The notes: generated by a model from the sequence alone, not told the origin. A DNA stretch of 64,000 bases from Streptomyces tuirus (GCA_018195615.1 JAGTPG010000002.1:3352501-3416500); one strand, 5' to 3'. Shown: positions 1 through 9,634, counted from the first letter of the stretch. Translations and numbers: made by a program.

Positions 1-197
1 TGAAGTGCCGCGGCGCGCGCCCGTTCCCCGCTGTCCAGCAGCTCGTCGGCGAGCGGGGCCACGGCGCCGCGGAGGTCCTCCACCCGTGCCAGCCACAGTT
101 CGGGCCGGCCGGGGCGGGGCGGGGCGGGGAACCGGGCCCGGGCGGCGGGTGTGAGCCGCTCGGGAGACGGGACCGGCCGCGCGGAGAGGAGGCACAT
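1..197 (-). CDS. Probable 4'-phosphopantetheinyl transferase, N-terminal part (runs off the left edge)
   Basis: The minus-strand frame is open from an ATG at 197 to the window edge, so only about 65 N-terminal residues are visible. After a Pro/Arg-rich leader the translation reads ELWLARVEDLRGAV and then LADELLDSGERARAAAL. This resembles the N-terminal half of Sfp-type phosphopantetheinyl transferases (the LWL ... ERARAA segment). The catalytic acidic motif would lie beyond the edge and cannot be checked. The gene starts 13 bases after the stop of the SbnA-like gene, with AGGCGG between them, so it reads as part of the same operon. Such an enzyme would load the phosphopantetheine arm on the two carrier domains of this cluster. 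The family call is an inference from a short segment. Confidence 0.5.
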   Translation of the reverse strand, partial: MCLLSARPVPSPERLTPAARARFPAPPRPGRPELWLARVEDLRGAVAPLADELLDSGERARAAAL

Positions 198-210
198 GGC
201 ACAGCCGCCT

Positions 211-1224
211 TCAGTCGGAGGGCGCCCGCACAGTGCGGAGGTCCGCGGCCGCGTCGCCGTGCGGCACCGGCGGGGTGAGCGCGTCGTCGCCGTACAGGGC
301 CTGTACCCAGTTGCTCTGGTAGATCGTGTCGAGATAGCGCTCGCCGAGGTCCGGGGCGATCGCGACGGGCGTGAGGTTGGGCGTTCCGTGCCGGGCGAGC
401 CAGCTCGTCGCCCCGCTGACGACCGTGCCGGTCGACCCGCCGAACAGGAAGCCCCGCCGGGCCAGGTTCCGGCAGGTACGGATGGCATCGGCTTCCTCGA
501 CCCGGACCGCCTCGTCGACGTACCTCTCGTCGAGCAGGGGTGGCCGCATGCTCATGCCCAGGCCGGGGATCATCCGCCGTCCGGGCGGGTCGCCGAAGAT
601 GGCGGAGCCGACACTGTCCACCGCGACGACCCGCACCGGCCGGTGCCAGGAGCGGAACCAGCGGGCACAGCCCATCAGGGTGCCGGTCGTGCCGACGCCG
701 ATGAACAGGACGTCCAGGTGCGGGAACCAGCGGGCGATGGCCGGGGCCGTCCGGAAGTAGTGCGCCCGCCAGTTGTCGGGGTTGGTGTACTGACTCAGCC
801 ACACATAGCGGTCGTCCGCGGCGCACAGGGCGCGCACGTGCGCCAGCCGCGCGCCCAGGAGACCGCCGGTGGCGTGCCCGTCGGAGACGACGTGGACCTG
901 GCTGCCCAGGGCCTCCATCATCAGCCGGGTGGCCAGGTTGCACCGGGAGTCCGTCACGCAGACGAAGCGGTAGCCCTTGCTCGCCGCGATCATGCTCAGC
1001 GCCACGCCGAGATTGCCGGAGGAGGACTCGACCAGGATCGAGTCCCGCCTGAGGGTTCCGCCGCGCTCGGCGGACTCCACCATCTCGGTCGCGGCCTTCA
1101 GCTTGATCGAACCGGCGAAGTTGAAGCCCTCGCACTTGAGGAAGAGCCGGTGTCCGATCATCGGCTCCAGGTCGACGTACAGGTCCTCCTCGTTGAAGGC
1201 GTGGGGGACGGATATGACAGGCAC
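211..1224 (-). CDS. SbnA-like PLP-dependent 2,3-diaminopropionate biosynthesis enzyme
   Basis: This is a 337-residue fold-type II PLP enzyme of the cysteine synthase superfamily. The Schiff-base lysine lies in FAGSIKLKAA (about residue 42), the substrate loop is ESSSGNLGVA, and the phosphate-binding loop is GVGTTGT. Length and motifs fit SbnA, which in staphyloferrin B biosynthesis joins O-phosphoserine and glutamate into N-(1-amino-1-carboxyethyl)glutamate. The GTG start has GAGGAG seven bases upstream. The SbnB-like gene lies directly upstream (44-bp gap), and the pair is the known two-step route to L-2,3-diaminopropionate. Siderophore and antibiotic clusters use the same pair. Here the neighbours are a Pls-like synthetase, so Dap is the likely monomer of the product. 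An O-acetylserine sulfhydrylase role is less likely given the partner gene. Confidence 0.85.
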   Translation of the reverse strand: MPVISVPHAFNEEDLYVDLEPMIGHRLFLKCEGFNFAGSIKLKAATEMVESAERGGTLRRDSILVESSSGNLGVALSMIAASKGYRFVCVTDSRCNLATRLMMEALGSQVHVVSDGHATGGLLGARLAHVRALCAADDRYVWLSQYTNPDNWRAHYFRTAPAIARWFPHLDVLFIGVGTTGTLMGCARWFRSWHRPVRVVAVDSVGSAIFGDPPGRRMIPGLGMSMRPPLLDERYVDEAVRVEEADAIRTCRNLARRGFLFGGSTGTVVSGATSWLARHGTPNLTPVAIAPDLGERYLDTIYQSNWVQALYGDDALTPPVPHGDAAADLRTVRAPSD

Positions 1225-1267
1225 GATGTTCTCCTCGTACAGGCCGGCCGGTGGACGGATCGCGTCC

Positions 1268-2335
1268 TCAGCCGTGCCGGCTCAGTTCGTGAAAGAAGTT
1301 GTCGATGACCCGCAGTTCGCCGGAGCGGGCCACCTCGTCGTAGACGTAGCTGCCGACCGCGAGGTCCAGCACCCCCAGGCCGAACGGCGAGAAGACCACC
1401 GGACGATCGGCCGGGACCGTCACGCGGCCGGCCATCACGTCGTCGAGCGTGCCGAGCAGGAAGTCGCGGTTGCCGGTGAGGCGTTCGGTGAGGTGCGGTG
1501 AGGTGGCGGCCCTGAGGCAGTGCTCGATGTCGTCGACGACGTTGGTGGCGCCGAGCAGCACCTGCGGTGCGAGATCGCGCAGCGACACGTGCAGCACCAC
1601 CGGGTTGTGCCCGAACCACGACGGCTCCTCGATGTGCGGCCGGTCGGCGACCGTGGCGAAGACGATCAGGTCACTGAGGCGGATCAGCTCCTCGGCGCTG
1701 CGGTGCACGGTGACGCGTCCGACGGCCCCGGACTGCTCCAGGTAGGTGCGGAAGCCGGCGGCGCTGTCGGGGGACAGGTCATGCACGCCGATGGCGTCGA
1801 AGGACCAGCCGGTGCCCTCCAGGTACGTGTGGATGTAACGGGCGATCAGGCCCGCCCCGACGAACCCCAGGCGGGCCGGGCGCGGTCGTCCCCTGCTGAG
1901 CCGGTCGGCCGCCGACGCGGCGGACGCGGCGGTCCTGGCGGCGCTGATGATCGAGCTCTCCACGCAGGCGAAGGGATAGCCCGTGGCGGGGTCGTTGAGG
2001 ATGAGGACGGCGGACGCCCGGGGGATGCCCGAGGCGACGTTCGCGGGGAAGCTGGAGATCCATTTCAGGCCGTCCACCCGGCCATCGCCGCCGAGCGAGG
2101 CGGGCAGGGCGATGATCCGTGCCGTCGGCCGGTCGGGGAAGCGCAGGAAGGAGGACGGCGGGTTGACCGTACGGCCGGCGCCGTGCAGGCGGTACGTCGC
2201 CTCGACGACCTCCACCACGGTCTTCTCCCGGCCCTGGAGCACTTCCTTGACCTGGCCTCCGGGGATGACGGCGAAGGACGGCACGAGCGGGGTGTCCGCC
2301 CGGGCGGCCCGCGGGACGGTGTGCACCGTGGTCAT
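1268..2335 (-). CDS. SbnB-like dehydrogenase (ornithine cyclodeaminase family) for 2,3-diaminopropionate
   Basis: About 355 residues of the ornithine cyclodeaminase/mu-crystallin family. The Rossmann nucleotide-binding motif is LGFVGAGLIARYI (about residues 155-168). Conserved family blocks are GLKWISSFPAN, ESSIISAARTAA and, near the C-terminus, FSPFGLGVLDLAVGSYVY. SbnB oxidatively cleaves the SbnA product to L-2,3-diaminopropionate plus 2-oxoglutarate using NAD. I chose the ATG at 2335 (MTTVHT) because it overlaps the dioxygenase stop as ATGA, giving translational coupling; an in-frame start exists 10 codons earlier. 2-Oxoglutarate released here could feed the adjacent 2-oxoglutarate-dependent dioxygenase. 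No broken motif was seen. Confidence 0.85.
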   Translation of the reverse strand: MTTVHTVPRAARADTPLVPSFAVIPGGQVKEVLQGREKTVVEVVEATYRLHGAGRTVNPPSSFLRFPDRPTARIIALPASLGGDGRVDGLKWISSFPANVASGIPRASAVLILNDPATGYPFACVESSIISAARTAASAASAADRLSRGRPRPARLGFVGAGLIARYIHTYLEGTGWSFDAIGVHDLSPDSAAGFRTYLEQSGAVGRVTVHRSAEELIRLSDLIVFATVADRPHIEEPSWFGHNPVVLHVSLRDLAPQVLLGATNVVDDIEHCLRAATSPHLTERLTGNRDFLLGTLDDVMAGRVTVPADRPVVFSPFGLGVLDLAVGSYVYDEVARSGELRVIDNFFHELSRHG

Positions 2336-3348
2336 GCCACTGCCCTCCTCATCCGCGGTCCGCAATCACCGGGACGCACGGGGTCGGCCATCGCCACCAC
2401 GATGTTCCGCGGCCCCCGGTACGCCTCCCTGCTGTGCGCGGTGCGGATGTTGTCCACGAGCATCAGGTCCCCGCGCTGCCAGGACCGGCGTACGGTGTGG
2501 GCCTCGTACGTCTTGTTGATCTGCTCGACGACGTCCGAGGGCACCGGATCGCCGTTGCCGTACAGGGTGTTGAAGGGCAGACCGTCCGGTCCGTACTCCT
2601 CGACCAGGAACTCCCTGACCTCGGGTGCCATCGTCCACTCGTTCAGGAAGGCGATCTGGTTGAACCAGCAGCGCCGGCCGGAGACCGGGTGCCGTACGAC
2701 GGCGGGCCGGTGCTGCCGCGTGCGCAGCGAACCGTCCGGCTGCCAGGAGAAGTCGATGGCGTGGGCACGGCAGTAGGCCTCGACCGCGCCGCGGTCGTCG
2801 GTGCCGAAGGACTGACCGAGCGTCGCGCCGATCCCCTCGTTGTAGGCCCTGGTGAGCAGCCAGCCCTCCCGGGCGAAGCGGTCGACGAGCTCGGCGGGGA
2901 GCGCCTCCAGGACGGCCGTCGCGTCGGCCACCGCGGTGGCACCGCCTTCGACGGGGGGCTCCAGGCACGCGAACAGCATCAGGCCGGGGCACTCGAGGGC
3001 GTAGCTGAGTTCGTGGTGCATGCACATGGGCTGGCTGGGCGGCCAGGCCGACGACGAGTAGACGCCGTCCGCGTGACGGTCGCGGGCGGCGAACGCCTCG
3101 CGTTCGGTCATGGGACGCTCGGCCACCCGACGGAGGACCGACTCGACGTCGGCCGCGGTGCGCAGCCCGAGGCCCCGGACGGTGACCGCCCCCTGCTCGG
3201 CGACGAGTTCACGCAGCTCGTCCCGCCGGCCGGCCGCCCAGGCCGCCGCGTCCGAGGCGTCCGGGGTGCCTTCGGCGTCGAGGAGCGGAAGGCTGTCCGG
3301 GGCCGTGACCGTGGTGGCCCTGTGCTTGCGGAAGAGTGCCGACAGCAT
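2332..3348 (-). CDS. SyrP/TauD-like Fe(II)/2-oxoglutarate dioxygenase
   Basis: A 338-residue protein of the TauD/TfdA and clavaminate synthase-like superfamily. The first two iron ligands are visible in MHHELSYA (His-x-Glu), and the distal His with the 2-oxoglutarate-binding Arg lies in DNIRTAHSREAYRGPR near the C-terminus. The His-x-Glu form and the following GGATAVADA block recall SyrP, which beta-hydroxylates a carrier-bound amino acid, and clavaminate synthase. The start is ATG 3348, preceded by GAGGTGAG; longer open frames upstream only run antisense through the adenylation gene. It lies 32 bp after the adenylation-carrier gene and its stop overlaps the SbnB start. By context it would hydroxylate or desaturate carrier-bound Dap, but the substrate cannot be read from sequence. 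Confidence 0.8.
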   Translation of the reverse strand: MLSALFRKHRATTVTAPDSLPLLDAEGTPDASDAAAWAAGRRDELRELVAEQGAVTVRGLGLRTAADVESVLRRVAERPMTEREAFAARDRHADGVYSSSAWPPSQPMCMHHELSYALECPGLMLFACLEPPVEGGATAVADATAVLEALPAELVDRFAREGWLLTRAYNEGIGATLGQSFGTDDRGAVEAYCRAHAIDFSWQPDGSLRTRQHRPAVVRHPVSGRRCWFNQIAFLNEWTMAPEVREFLVEEYGPDGLPFNTLYGNGDPVPSDVVEQINKTYEAHTVRRSWQRGDLMLVDNIRTAHSREAYRGPRNIVVAMADPVRPGDCGPRMRRAVA

Positions 3349-3380
3349 GTCGATCTCACCTCTCGTACTGCTCGTGCATG

Positions 3381-5851
3381 TCACGGTTCTCCGCCGGTCC
3401 GTGTGTCGATCAGGTGGGCCAGGTCGGCGAGTACGGGACGGCCCGCGAGGTCGCGCGGGGAGATCACCCGGTCCAGCGCGACCGCGAGCCGTACCGCCGA
3501 CAGGGAGGTGCCGCCGAGGTCGAAGAAGTTGTCGTCCCGGCGGATCCGTCCGGGCGGCAGGCCCAGTTCCGCCGCCCAGTGCGCCGCGAGCCGCCGTTCG
3601 GCCGGTGTGCTCGGGGCGCCGTGGGAGTCCCCGGCCGTGCCGCCGAGGTTCTCGGCGAGGGCGGTCAGCGCCTTGCGGTCGGTCTTGCCGTTGGCGGTGA
3701 GCGGCAGGCGGTCCAGCCGGTGGAAGGACGCTGGGATCATGTAGTCGGGGAGCAGGTCCGCGAGCCGCTCCCGCAGGTCCTCGGCGGTCAGCGCGCAGCC
3801 GCTCACGTAGCAGGCGGCCAGCTGACGGCCGTGGTTGTCGGCACCGGTCACCACGACCGCGCCGTCCGTGACTCCGGGCACGCGCAGCAGCGCGTTCTCC
3901 ACCTCGCCGATCTCGACCCGGAACCCCCGGATCTTCACCTGCGCGTCCCGGCGGCCGAGGAACTCCAGTTTCCCGTCGGGACGCCAGCGGCCGAAGTCCC
4001 CGCCGAGGTAGAGCCGTTGGCCGGGGCGGTAGGGGTCCTCCAGGTAGGCGAGCCGGGTGCGTTCGGCATCGTTGACGTAGCCGCGGCCGACGCACACCCC
4101 GGAGAAGGCGATGGCGCCGGGAGCTCCCAGCGGAACCGGCAGCAGGTTCTCGTCGACGACGTACTGGCGCACGTTCGCGATGGGCCGGCCGAGCGGGATC
4201 CGATCGGTGGCGGGCGGCCCGTCCAGCACCTCGTGGTTGGTGTCGTCGGACGTCTCGGTCAGTCCGTAGGCGTTGACCAGCCGCACGGCGGGACCGGCGG
4301 CGAACCACCGCCGGACCAGTTCTCCGCGCAGTGCCTCGCCGGTGACGGAGACGCACCTCAGGTCCGGCAGGTCCCGGGGTACGCGTTCCAGCGCGGACAG
4401 GAGGACGTCCAGGTAGGACGGCACCACCTGCAGGACGTTGACACGGCCCTCGGTGATCCTGTCCAGGAACCGGTCCGCGTCCAGGACGGCCTCCTGCTCG
4501 ACCAGCAGGGTCCGCCCGCCCGTCAGCAGCCCCGCCAGCAACTGCCACAGCGAGATGTCGAAGCACTGCGAGGCCGTCTGCGCCACCACGGTGCCCTCGC
4601 CGATGCCCAGGTCGTCGATCTTGGCGTACAGGTGGTTGAGCAGCCCGGCGTGCTCGCACAGCGCGCCCTTCGGCTCCCCGGTGGAGCCGGAGGTGAAGAA
4701 GACGTACGCGAGCCGGTCCGCCGGTACGTCCAGGCCGAGGTCCGTTCCGTCGCCGGCCCGTTCGGTGATGTCCGGGACGAGCAGCCGCCGGGTTCCGGGG
4801 AGCGAGGCGAGCGCCCGGTCCAGCCGCGTGGTGCTGCCCGGTTCGGTGAGGACGTACGAGCAGGCGGCGCGGGTGAGCATCGTGGCGATGCGGCCGGGCG
4901 GGTGCCCCGGGTCGACGGGCAGGTACACGCCGCCGGCCTTGAGGACGCCGAGCACGCCGGCCACCCAGTTGCGGTCGCGCCCGGTCACCACGGCGACCGT
5001 GTCCTCGGGCCGAGCCCTTCGGCCAGCAGGGCGCGGGCCAGCCGGTTGGCCCGCGTGTTGAGCTCCGCGTACGTCCACCCGCGGCCCTGGTGGATCACGG
5101 CGAGGGCGTCCGGATGCCGGCGCACCCGCTCTTCGAACAGTTCGTGGGCCCGGCGGTCCGGCAGCTCACGGCGCGGCCCCGCCAGCCCGTCGAGCTGGAA
5201 CCGGAGTTCGTCCTCGGACAGCAGGCCGCGCCGGTGATGAGGGGCGTCCGGGTCGGCGGCGATCGCCTCCAGGGCGGCGAGATGGTATCCGCCGATCCGG
5301 GCGGCACAGTCCGCGTCCAGCAGGTCCGTGCGGTGACGCAGGCGCAGCAGGAGCCGGCCGCCACCCTCCTCGCCCGCCGATACACCCAGCAGCACGCTGC
5401 CGTCCACCGGGACGGTGACCTCGTGCCCGGCGGGGGCGAACACCACTTCGGGGCCGGGCGGGGACGGTGCGCCGGTGCCCGGCGACAGCGTCGCCGCCTC
5501 GGCGCGCCGGGCTTCCAGCACCAGGCGGCGCCAGGTACCGGGCCCGACCCTCAGCGCGCAGGGCAGCGGCCCGGTCCGGCCCGGGGCGAGATATCCGCTG
5601 CGCACGTCGGGGTCGCCGGAGAGCAGGGCCAGCACCTTCGCGTGTGCCGCGAGCAGGATCGCGGTGAGCGGCACGCCGAGTTCCCGGGCCCGCGCCCGCA
5701 GGGCCGCCGTCACCGCGTCGGGTACGCGCCTGATGTGCTCCCCGGTGCCGGGCGCCGGCTCCCGCGCCCAGCGGGGCGCGGCCGTGAAGCCGCCCTCCGC
5801 CCGGCTGTCGCGTCCGGGGCTCCGGACCTCGGTCGCCGTCGATGCCATCAC
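3381..5851 (-). CDS. NRPS adenylation-carrier protein (partial condensation-like N-terminus, A, T) with one frameshift
   Basis: About 822 residues once a one-base frameshift near 5005 is repaired (LAEGLGP joins EDTVAVVTG). The first ~190 residues look like part of a condensation domain without an HHxxxDG motif. The A domain follows with FTSGSTGEPKG, the pocket start FDISLWQ, NAYGLTETSDD, LYLGGDFGRW, VKIRGFRVEIGE and the catalytic lysine in LTANGKTDRKAL. A carrier domain ends the protein (DNFFDLGGTSLSA, Ser for phosphopantetheine). The pocket begins Asp235-Ile236-Trp239, and Asp235 fits an alpha-amino acid. The gene overlaps the stop of the upstream Pls-like gene (GTGATG). With SbnA/SbnB downstream, Dap is the expected substrate. 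The frameshift looks like loss of one G from CCCGGAG and is probably a sequence error. Confidence 0.85.
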
Positions 5852-8346
5852 CGCGCACCTCCGCTGTCGTCAGGCGCCGGGCGGGCCGGATTCCCCGCCC
5901 ATCGGGTGTGCTCGGGGACCGTCTCGCCCTTCATGAGGAAGCAGTCCGGCGCCAGCACGGCCCCGTCGCCGACCGTCACGCCGTAGTGCACGAACGCTCC
6001 GACGCCGAGGGTGCAGTGGTCGCCGAGCGCGATGCGGTCCGACTTGAACGTGCCGTCCTCCTGGGAGTGGCACTGCAGGACGCTGCCCGCGTTGAGGGTG
6101 CAGTCGTCCCCGATGCGGACCATGGGGCGCTCGGTCAGGAAGCAGCCGTCGTCGAAGACCCGCGCCCCGATCCGGACGCCGAGCGACCGCCACACGAGGC
6201 TCTTGAACGGCGTGCCGTCGAGGATGTGCAGATACGTCTCGTACGGGACCTTCCAGTACCTCTCACGACGCCAGAAGCGGCGGTCGTAGAGGGAGCTGAA
6301 CATCGGCTGAGGCGGGTGCACCGCCGTGACGACCCGCTCCAGGAGGACGTAGTAGAGGAGGGTGAACGGCAGTAGGACGGCGTTGGCGAGGGCGAGGACC
6401 GCTGTGCCCCACACCGGGTACCGGCTCGCGGCGAGCGCGAAGATCAGGGTGACGCAGAAGAAGTACAGCCATGCCGTAAGCAGGTGCATTGCCATGGTGA
6501 CGGCGTTGTGCCGGTTCTTGGCCGCCAGGCCGCGGCGCGGAACGTTCCCGTCCCCGGGTCCGTCGAAGGTGCTGTCCCGCCGGACCGACCGCGGGATCTC
6601 GAAAGAGGGAGAGCCGAGAAGTCCCACATCGTGCCGGAGCGGTCCGCTCACGGGGATCGCCACCTTGGTCGCGAGAAGGCAGTTGTCGCCGGTACGGCCG
6701 CCGACGGGATAGGCGATCCGGTTCCCGAGGAAGTTGTGCGCCCCGATCTCCGCCGGTCCCAGGCGGAAGGAGGTGCTGGAGTACTCGGCGTTCATCAGGG
6801 ACAGCCCGTCCGCGACCATGGTCCCGGTGCCGACCCTGCTCAGCCAGGGGCTCTCGTGCTTGACCGCTGTGCCGAAGTTCGAGCCGGTCTGCTCCACCGG
6901 GGAGAGGCGATAGCCGATCCAGCGCAGGTAGTGCACGATGCAGGAACTGTCGCCGAACAGACGTGTCAGGGACTTCCGGTTGGTCATCAGGGCGATCGCC
7001 CGGTGCACGGCGTAGTGGAAGCCGAAGAGCGGATACGTCCGGCCGGGCCTGACGAACATGCCCAGCAGCCGTGGGACGGTGGCCAGCACCACGAGCGCGG
7101 CGATCACGCCGCCGAAGAAGACCACGGCCGTGACCACCAGCAGGTCGACGTAGAGCACCGTCGCCCCGCCGCCCTTCAGCACCGCGGATCCCTCCATGAT
7201 CCGGGAGAGCAGCACGTCCAGGCAGCCCACCGCCAGCGGCACGTACACCAGCAGCGCCGTGAGCAGGAGCAGGACGCCGTGGGTCGCTCGCCGTGCGGTG
7301 CCGCACCGGACGGGCTCCACCTCCCGGACGTCGTCGTCCGCGGGCTGGGCAGGAGAGCCGTGCCAGTACTCGCCGTCGGGCACCGCCTGGCCGGTGTGCA
7401 GCGAGGAGGCGTGGCCGAGCCGGGCCCCGGCGCCGAGCCGGGTCCCGATGTCCAGCACCGTGGACTCGCTGACGACCGCGCCCCGGCCCAGGGTGACCGG
7501 CCCTGTCTCGATCACACCGTCGGCGGCGTGGTAACAGCTGAGCAGCGCGTCCTTGCGGACGAGTGCGCTGTCACCGACGGTCAGCAGGTCGGTGCAGACG
7601 GGGGCGCTGCGCGACAGGATGGTCACCCCTCTGCCGATCCGCGCACCCAGTGCCCGCAGGAAGAGCGGGTAGAGCGACGACCCGACGAACAGGACCAGCG
7701 GACTCGACCGGATCAGCGTCTTGACCAGCCAGAACCGGAAGTAGGTGAGGCTCCAGACGCGGAACCGCCGTGGTCTGAACCGGCCGATCAGCAGCCACTT
7801 GGCGAGCACGGGCAGGGCACACAGCACGAGGAGCAGCGCGCCACCGAACACGACGCTCCGCAGGTAGGCGTCGAGCAGGTGCGCCTCGGCGGAGATCCAT
7901 TCGTACCCCTGGGCGGTGACGACGGCGAGGAAAAAGGCGAAGCCGAGGAAGGCCAGCAACTGGAGTGCCCCGCAGAGCACGCGGTGGGGTCGGCCCGTCG
8001 GCGGCGCCGGCGCCGGTGCCCCGGGCAGTTCCGACGGGCTGGTCTCCTCGGGTTCGGGGGGTGCCGGGGGGGCGTCGAGCAGTGCGGCCGCCAGTCCGGC
8101 GGCCGTCGGATGCCGGTAGACGTCGCGCATCGACACCTGCGGCAGGTCCGGCCGGTTCCTCACCCGCGCGCAGAAGTGCGCCATCACCAACGAGTCGGCG
8201 CCGAGATCATCGAAGAAGTCGCTGTCGAGCGGCACCTCGTCCAGGTGGGCGACATCCGCCAGCACCCCGGCGAACCGCTCCGCCGCAGCGGACACCGCGG
8301 ATTCCGGCAGGTTCCTGACCGCCTCCTGGAGCTGCTGTCCCGTCAT
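5848..8346 (-). CDS. Pls-like polymerising membrane protein: carrier domain plus transmembrane tandem acyltransferase-like domains, no adenylation domain
   Basis: An 832-residue protein. Residues ~1-90 are a carrier domain with the phosphopantetheine Ser in FFDDLGADSLVM. The remainder alternates hydrophobic segments (about residues 118-150, 163-185, 355-380, 395-425, 620-670; roughly six membrane spans) with soluble blocks. It ends in a left-handed hexapeptide-type region (LGDHCTLGVGAFVHYGVTV ... WAGNPARP). This is the C-terminal half of epsilon-poly-lysine synthase (Pls), whose tandem soluble domains join amino acids into isopeptide chains without a standard condensation domain. Pls proteins normally carry the A domain at the N-terminus. 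Here it is on the next gene, so the synthetase is split and has two carriers. It is the first gene of the operon. Confidence 0.85.
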   Translation of the reverse strand: MTGQQLQEAVRNLPESAVSAAAERFAGVLADVAHLDEVPLDSDFFDDLGADSLVMAHFCARVRNRPDLPQVSMRDVYRHPTAAGLAAALLDAPPAPPEPEETSPSELPGAPAPAPPTGRPHRVLCGALQLLAFLGFAFFLAVVTAQGYEWISAEAHLLDAYLRSVVFGGALLLVLCALPVLAKWLLIGRFRPRRFRVWSLTYFRFWLVKTLIRSSPLVLFVGSSLYPLFLRALGARIGRGVTILSRSAPVCTDLLTVGDSALVRKDALLSCYHAADGVIETGPVTLGRGAVVSESTVLDIGTRLGAGARLGHASSLHTGQAVPDGEYWHGSPAQPADDDVREVEPVRCGTARRATHGVLLLLTALLVYVPLAVGCLDVLLSRIMEGSAVLKGGGATVLYVDLLVVTAVVFFGGVIAALVVLATVPRLLGMFVRPGRTYPLFGFHYAVHRAIALMTNRKSLTRLFGDSSCIVHYLRWIGYRLSPVEQTGSNFGTAVKHESPWLSRVGTGTMVADGLSLMNAEYSSTSFRLGPAEIGAHNFLGNRIAYPVGGRTGDNCLLATKVAIPVSGPLRHDVGLLGSPSFEIPRSVRRDSTFDGPGDGNVPRRGLAAKNRHNAVTMAMHLLTAWLYFFCVTLIFALAASRYPVWGTAVLALANAVLLPFTLLYYVLLERVVTAVHPPQPMFSSLYDRRFWRRERYWKVPYETYLHILDGTPFKSLVWRSLGVRIGARVFDDGCFLTERPMVRIGDDCTLNAGSVLQCHSQEDGTFKSDRIALGDHCTLGVGAFVHYGVTVGDGAVLAPDCFLMKGETVPEHTRWAGNPARPAPDDSGGAR

Positions 8347-8483
8347 CGGGACCCCCTCGGCTGCCGACCATCGCGTGCTCTGCCCTCACGAGGGGTTCGT
8401 AGCGGGGCGGCCGAGGTATGAGATATCCGGCTGTTCTTCTCGATGGATGGGCGGGCATCTCACCAAATGACACAGCGCCCTCG
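8347..8483 (-). promoter_or_regulatory. Probable promoter region of the Pls-like operon
   Basis: This 137-bp gap is the only non-coding stretch upstream of the minus-strand operon 8346-1. The adjacent serine hydrolase gene ends at 8484 on the same strand. The gap is less GC-rich than its flanks, and TGAGAT (near 8417) is mirrored by ATCTCA (near 8456). I could not assign a convincing -35/-10 pair. The promoter call is positional. Confidence 0.35.
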
Positions 8484-9634
8484 TCACCTACCGCAGAACT
8501 CCGCCTCCATGATCGCGTCCGTACTGCCCGACCAGTCCCCGTTGAAATTGACGGCCAGGGAGTGCCGGCCGTCCGCGGTCGTCACCGCGTCCGAATTGGA
8601 ACCACTGATGCCGCCGTCGTGGCCCCAGACGTGGACGCCGCAGCTGAGCTCGCGGTCGACGAGCCCCAGACCGTAGCGGCTGGTTTCGCGGCTGGAGGGG
8701 ACGGTGGTCTTCATCTTCTTCAGCTGCTCGGGCGGGAGCAGCTTGCCCCTGAGCAGGGCCGAGTAGAAGCGGTTCAGGTCGGCCGAGCTGGAGACCATCT
8801 GGCCGGAGCCGTAGGCCAGACGCGGGTTCAGTTCCGTGACGTCGTACGTCGGGCCCGTGTCCGTCTGGGCAAACTTGGAGTAGGCGCGGCTGCTGGGCCG
8901 GGGCAGCGCGACCCGGGTGGTGGGCACCGACGTGGAGGTCAGGTGCAGGGGGTCGATGATCCGGCGGTCGATCTCGTCGCCGTAGTCGTCGTTGCCCGTG
9001 GCCTTCTCGATCACCCTCGCGGCCAGGATGTAGTTGGTGTTGGAGTACGTGAACGACTCGCCCGGCGCGGAGTACGGCTTGTTCGCCATGGCGATGGCGA
9101 CCAACTCCTCGGGGCCGCCTCGTCGAAGCGGTGCTTCATGAAGCCGTCCGCGCTCATGTACTTCCGCTGGAAGCCGGGGTCGTCCAGATAGTCGAAGATG
9201 CCACTGGTGTGGTTCAGGAGCTGGCGCAGCGTGATCTCCCGGCCGTTGTGGCCGTTGCCCCGGACCATGCCCGGCAACCACTCCTCCACCGTGTCGTCGA
9301 GCGAGAGCTCCCCCTCCGCCTCCAGTTGCAGGACGACGGTCGCGACGAACGTCTTCGTGATGCTGGCGACGCGGTAGTGGTCCTGCGTCGAACGCACCTT
9401 GCCCGTCTCGAGGTCGCCGACGCCGGCCGTGGCCGCCCAGGTGCCGTGCCCCCGCCGCACGGTGACGGTCACGCCCGGGACGCCGTCGGCGACCGCGGCC
9501 CGTACCGCCTGCCGGGTCGCGTCATGGCCGCCGTGAGCCTCGCCGGGAGCGGCCGCCAGCGCCGGGCCCGCCAAGGCGGCCGTCAGCGCCACGGCTGTCG
9601 CCGCGGTCAGGGTCGTACGTGCACGTCTGTTCAT
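8484..9634 (-). CDS. Secreted serine hydrolase, beta-lactamase/D-Ala-D-Ala carboxypeptidase family (S12), one frameshift
   Basis: About 383 residues after repairing a one-base frameshift near 9113 (DEAAP joins EELVAIAMANK). The ATG at 9634 begins a signal peptide (MNRRARTTLTAATAVALTAA, cleavage near AALA-AAP). Catalytic motifs of the penicillin-recognising fold are present: Ser-x-x-Lys in ASITKTF, Tyr-x-Asn in YSNTNY, and His-x-Gly in WGHDGGISG. Typical actinobacterial relatives are annotated as D-alanyl-D-alanine carboxypeptidases or class C beta-lactamase-like esterases acting outside the membrane. No partner gene is evident; it is followed on the same strand by the Dap cluster after 137 bp. 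The frameshift sits in CCCCGAGG and restoring one G fixes it, so an assembly error is likelier than a pseudogene. Confidence 0.8.
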
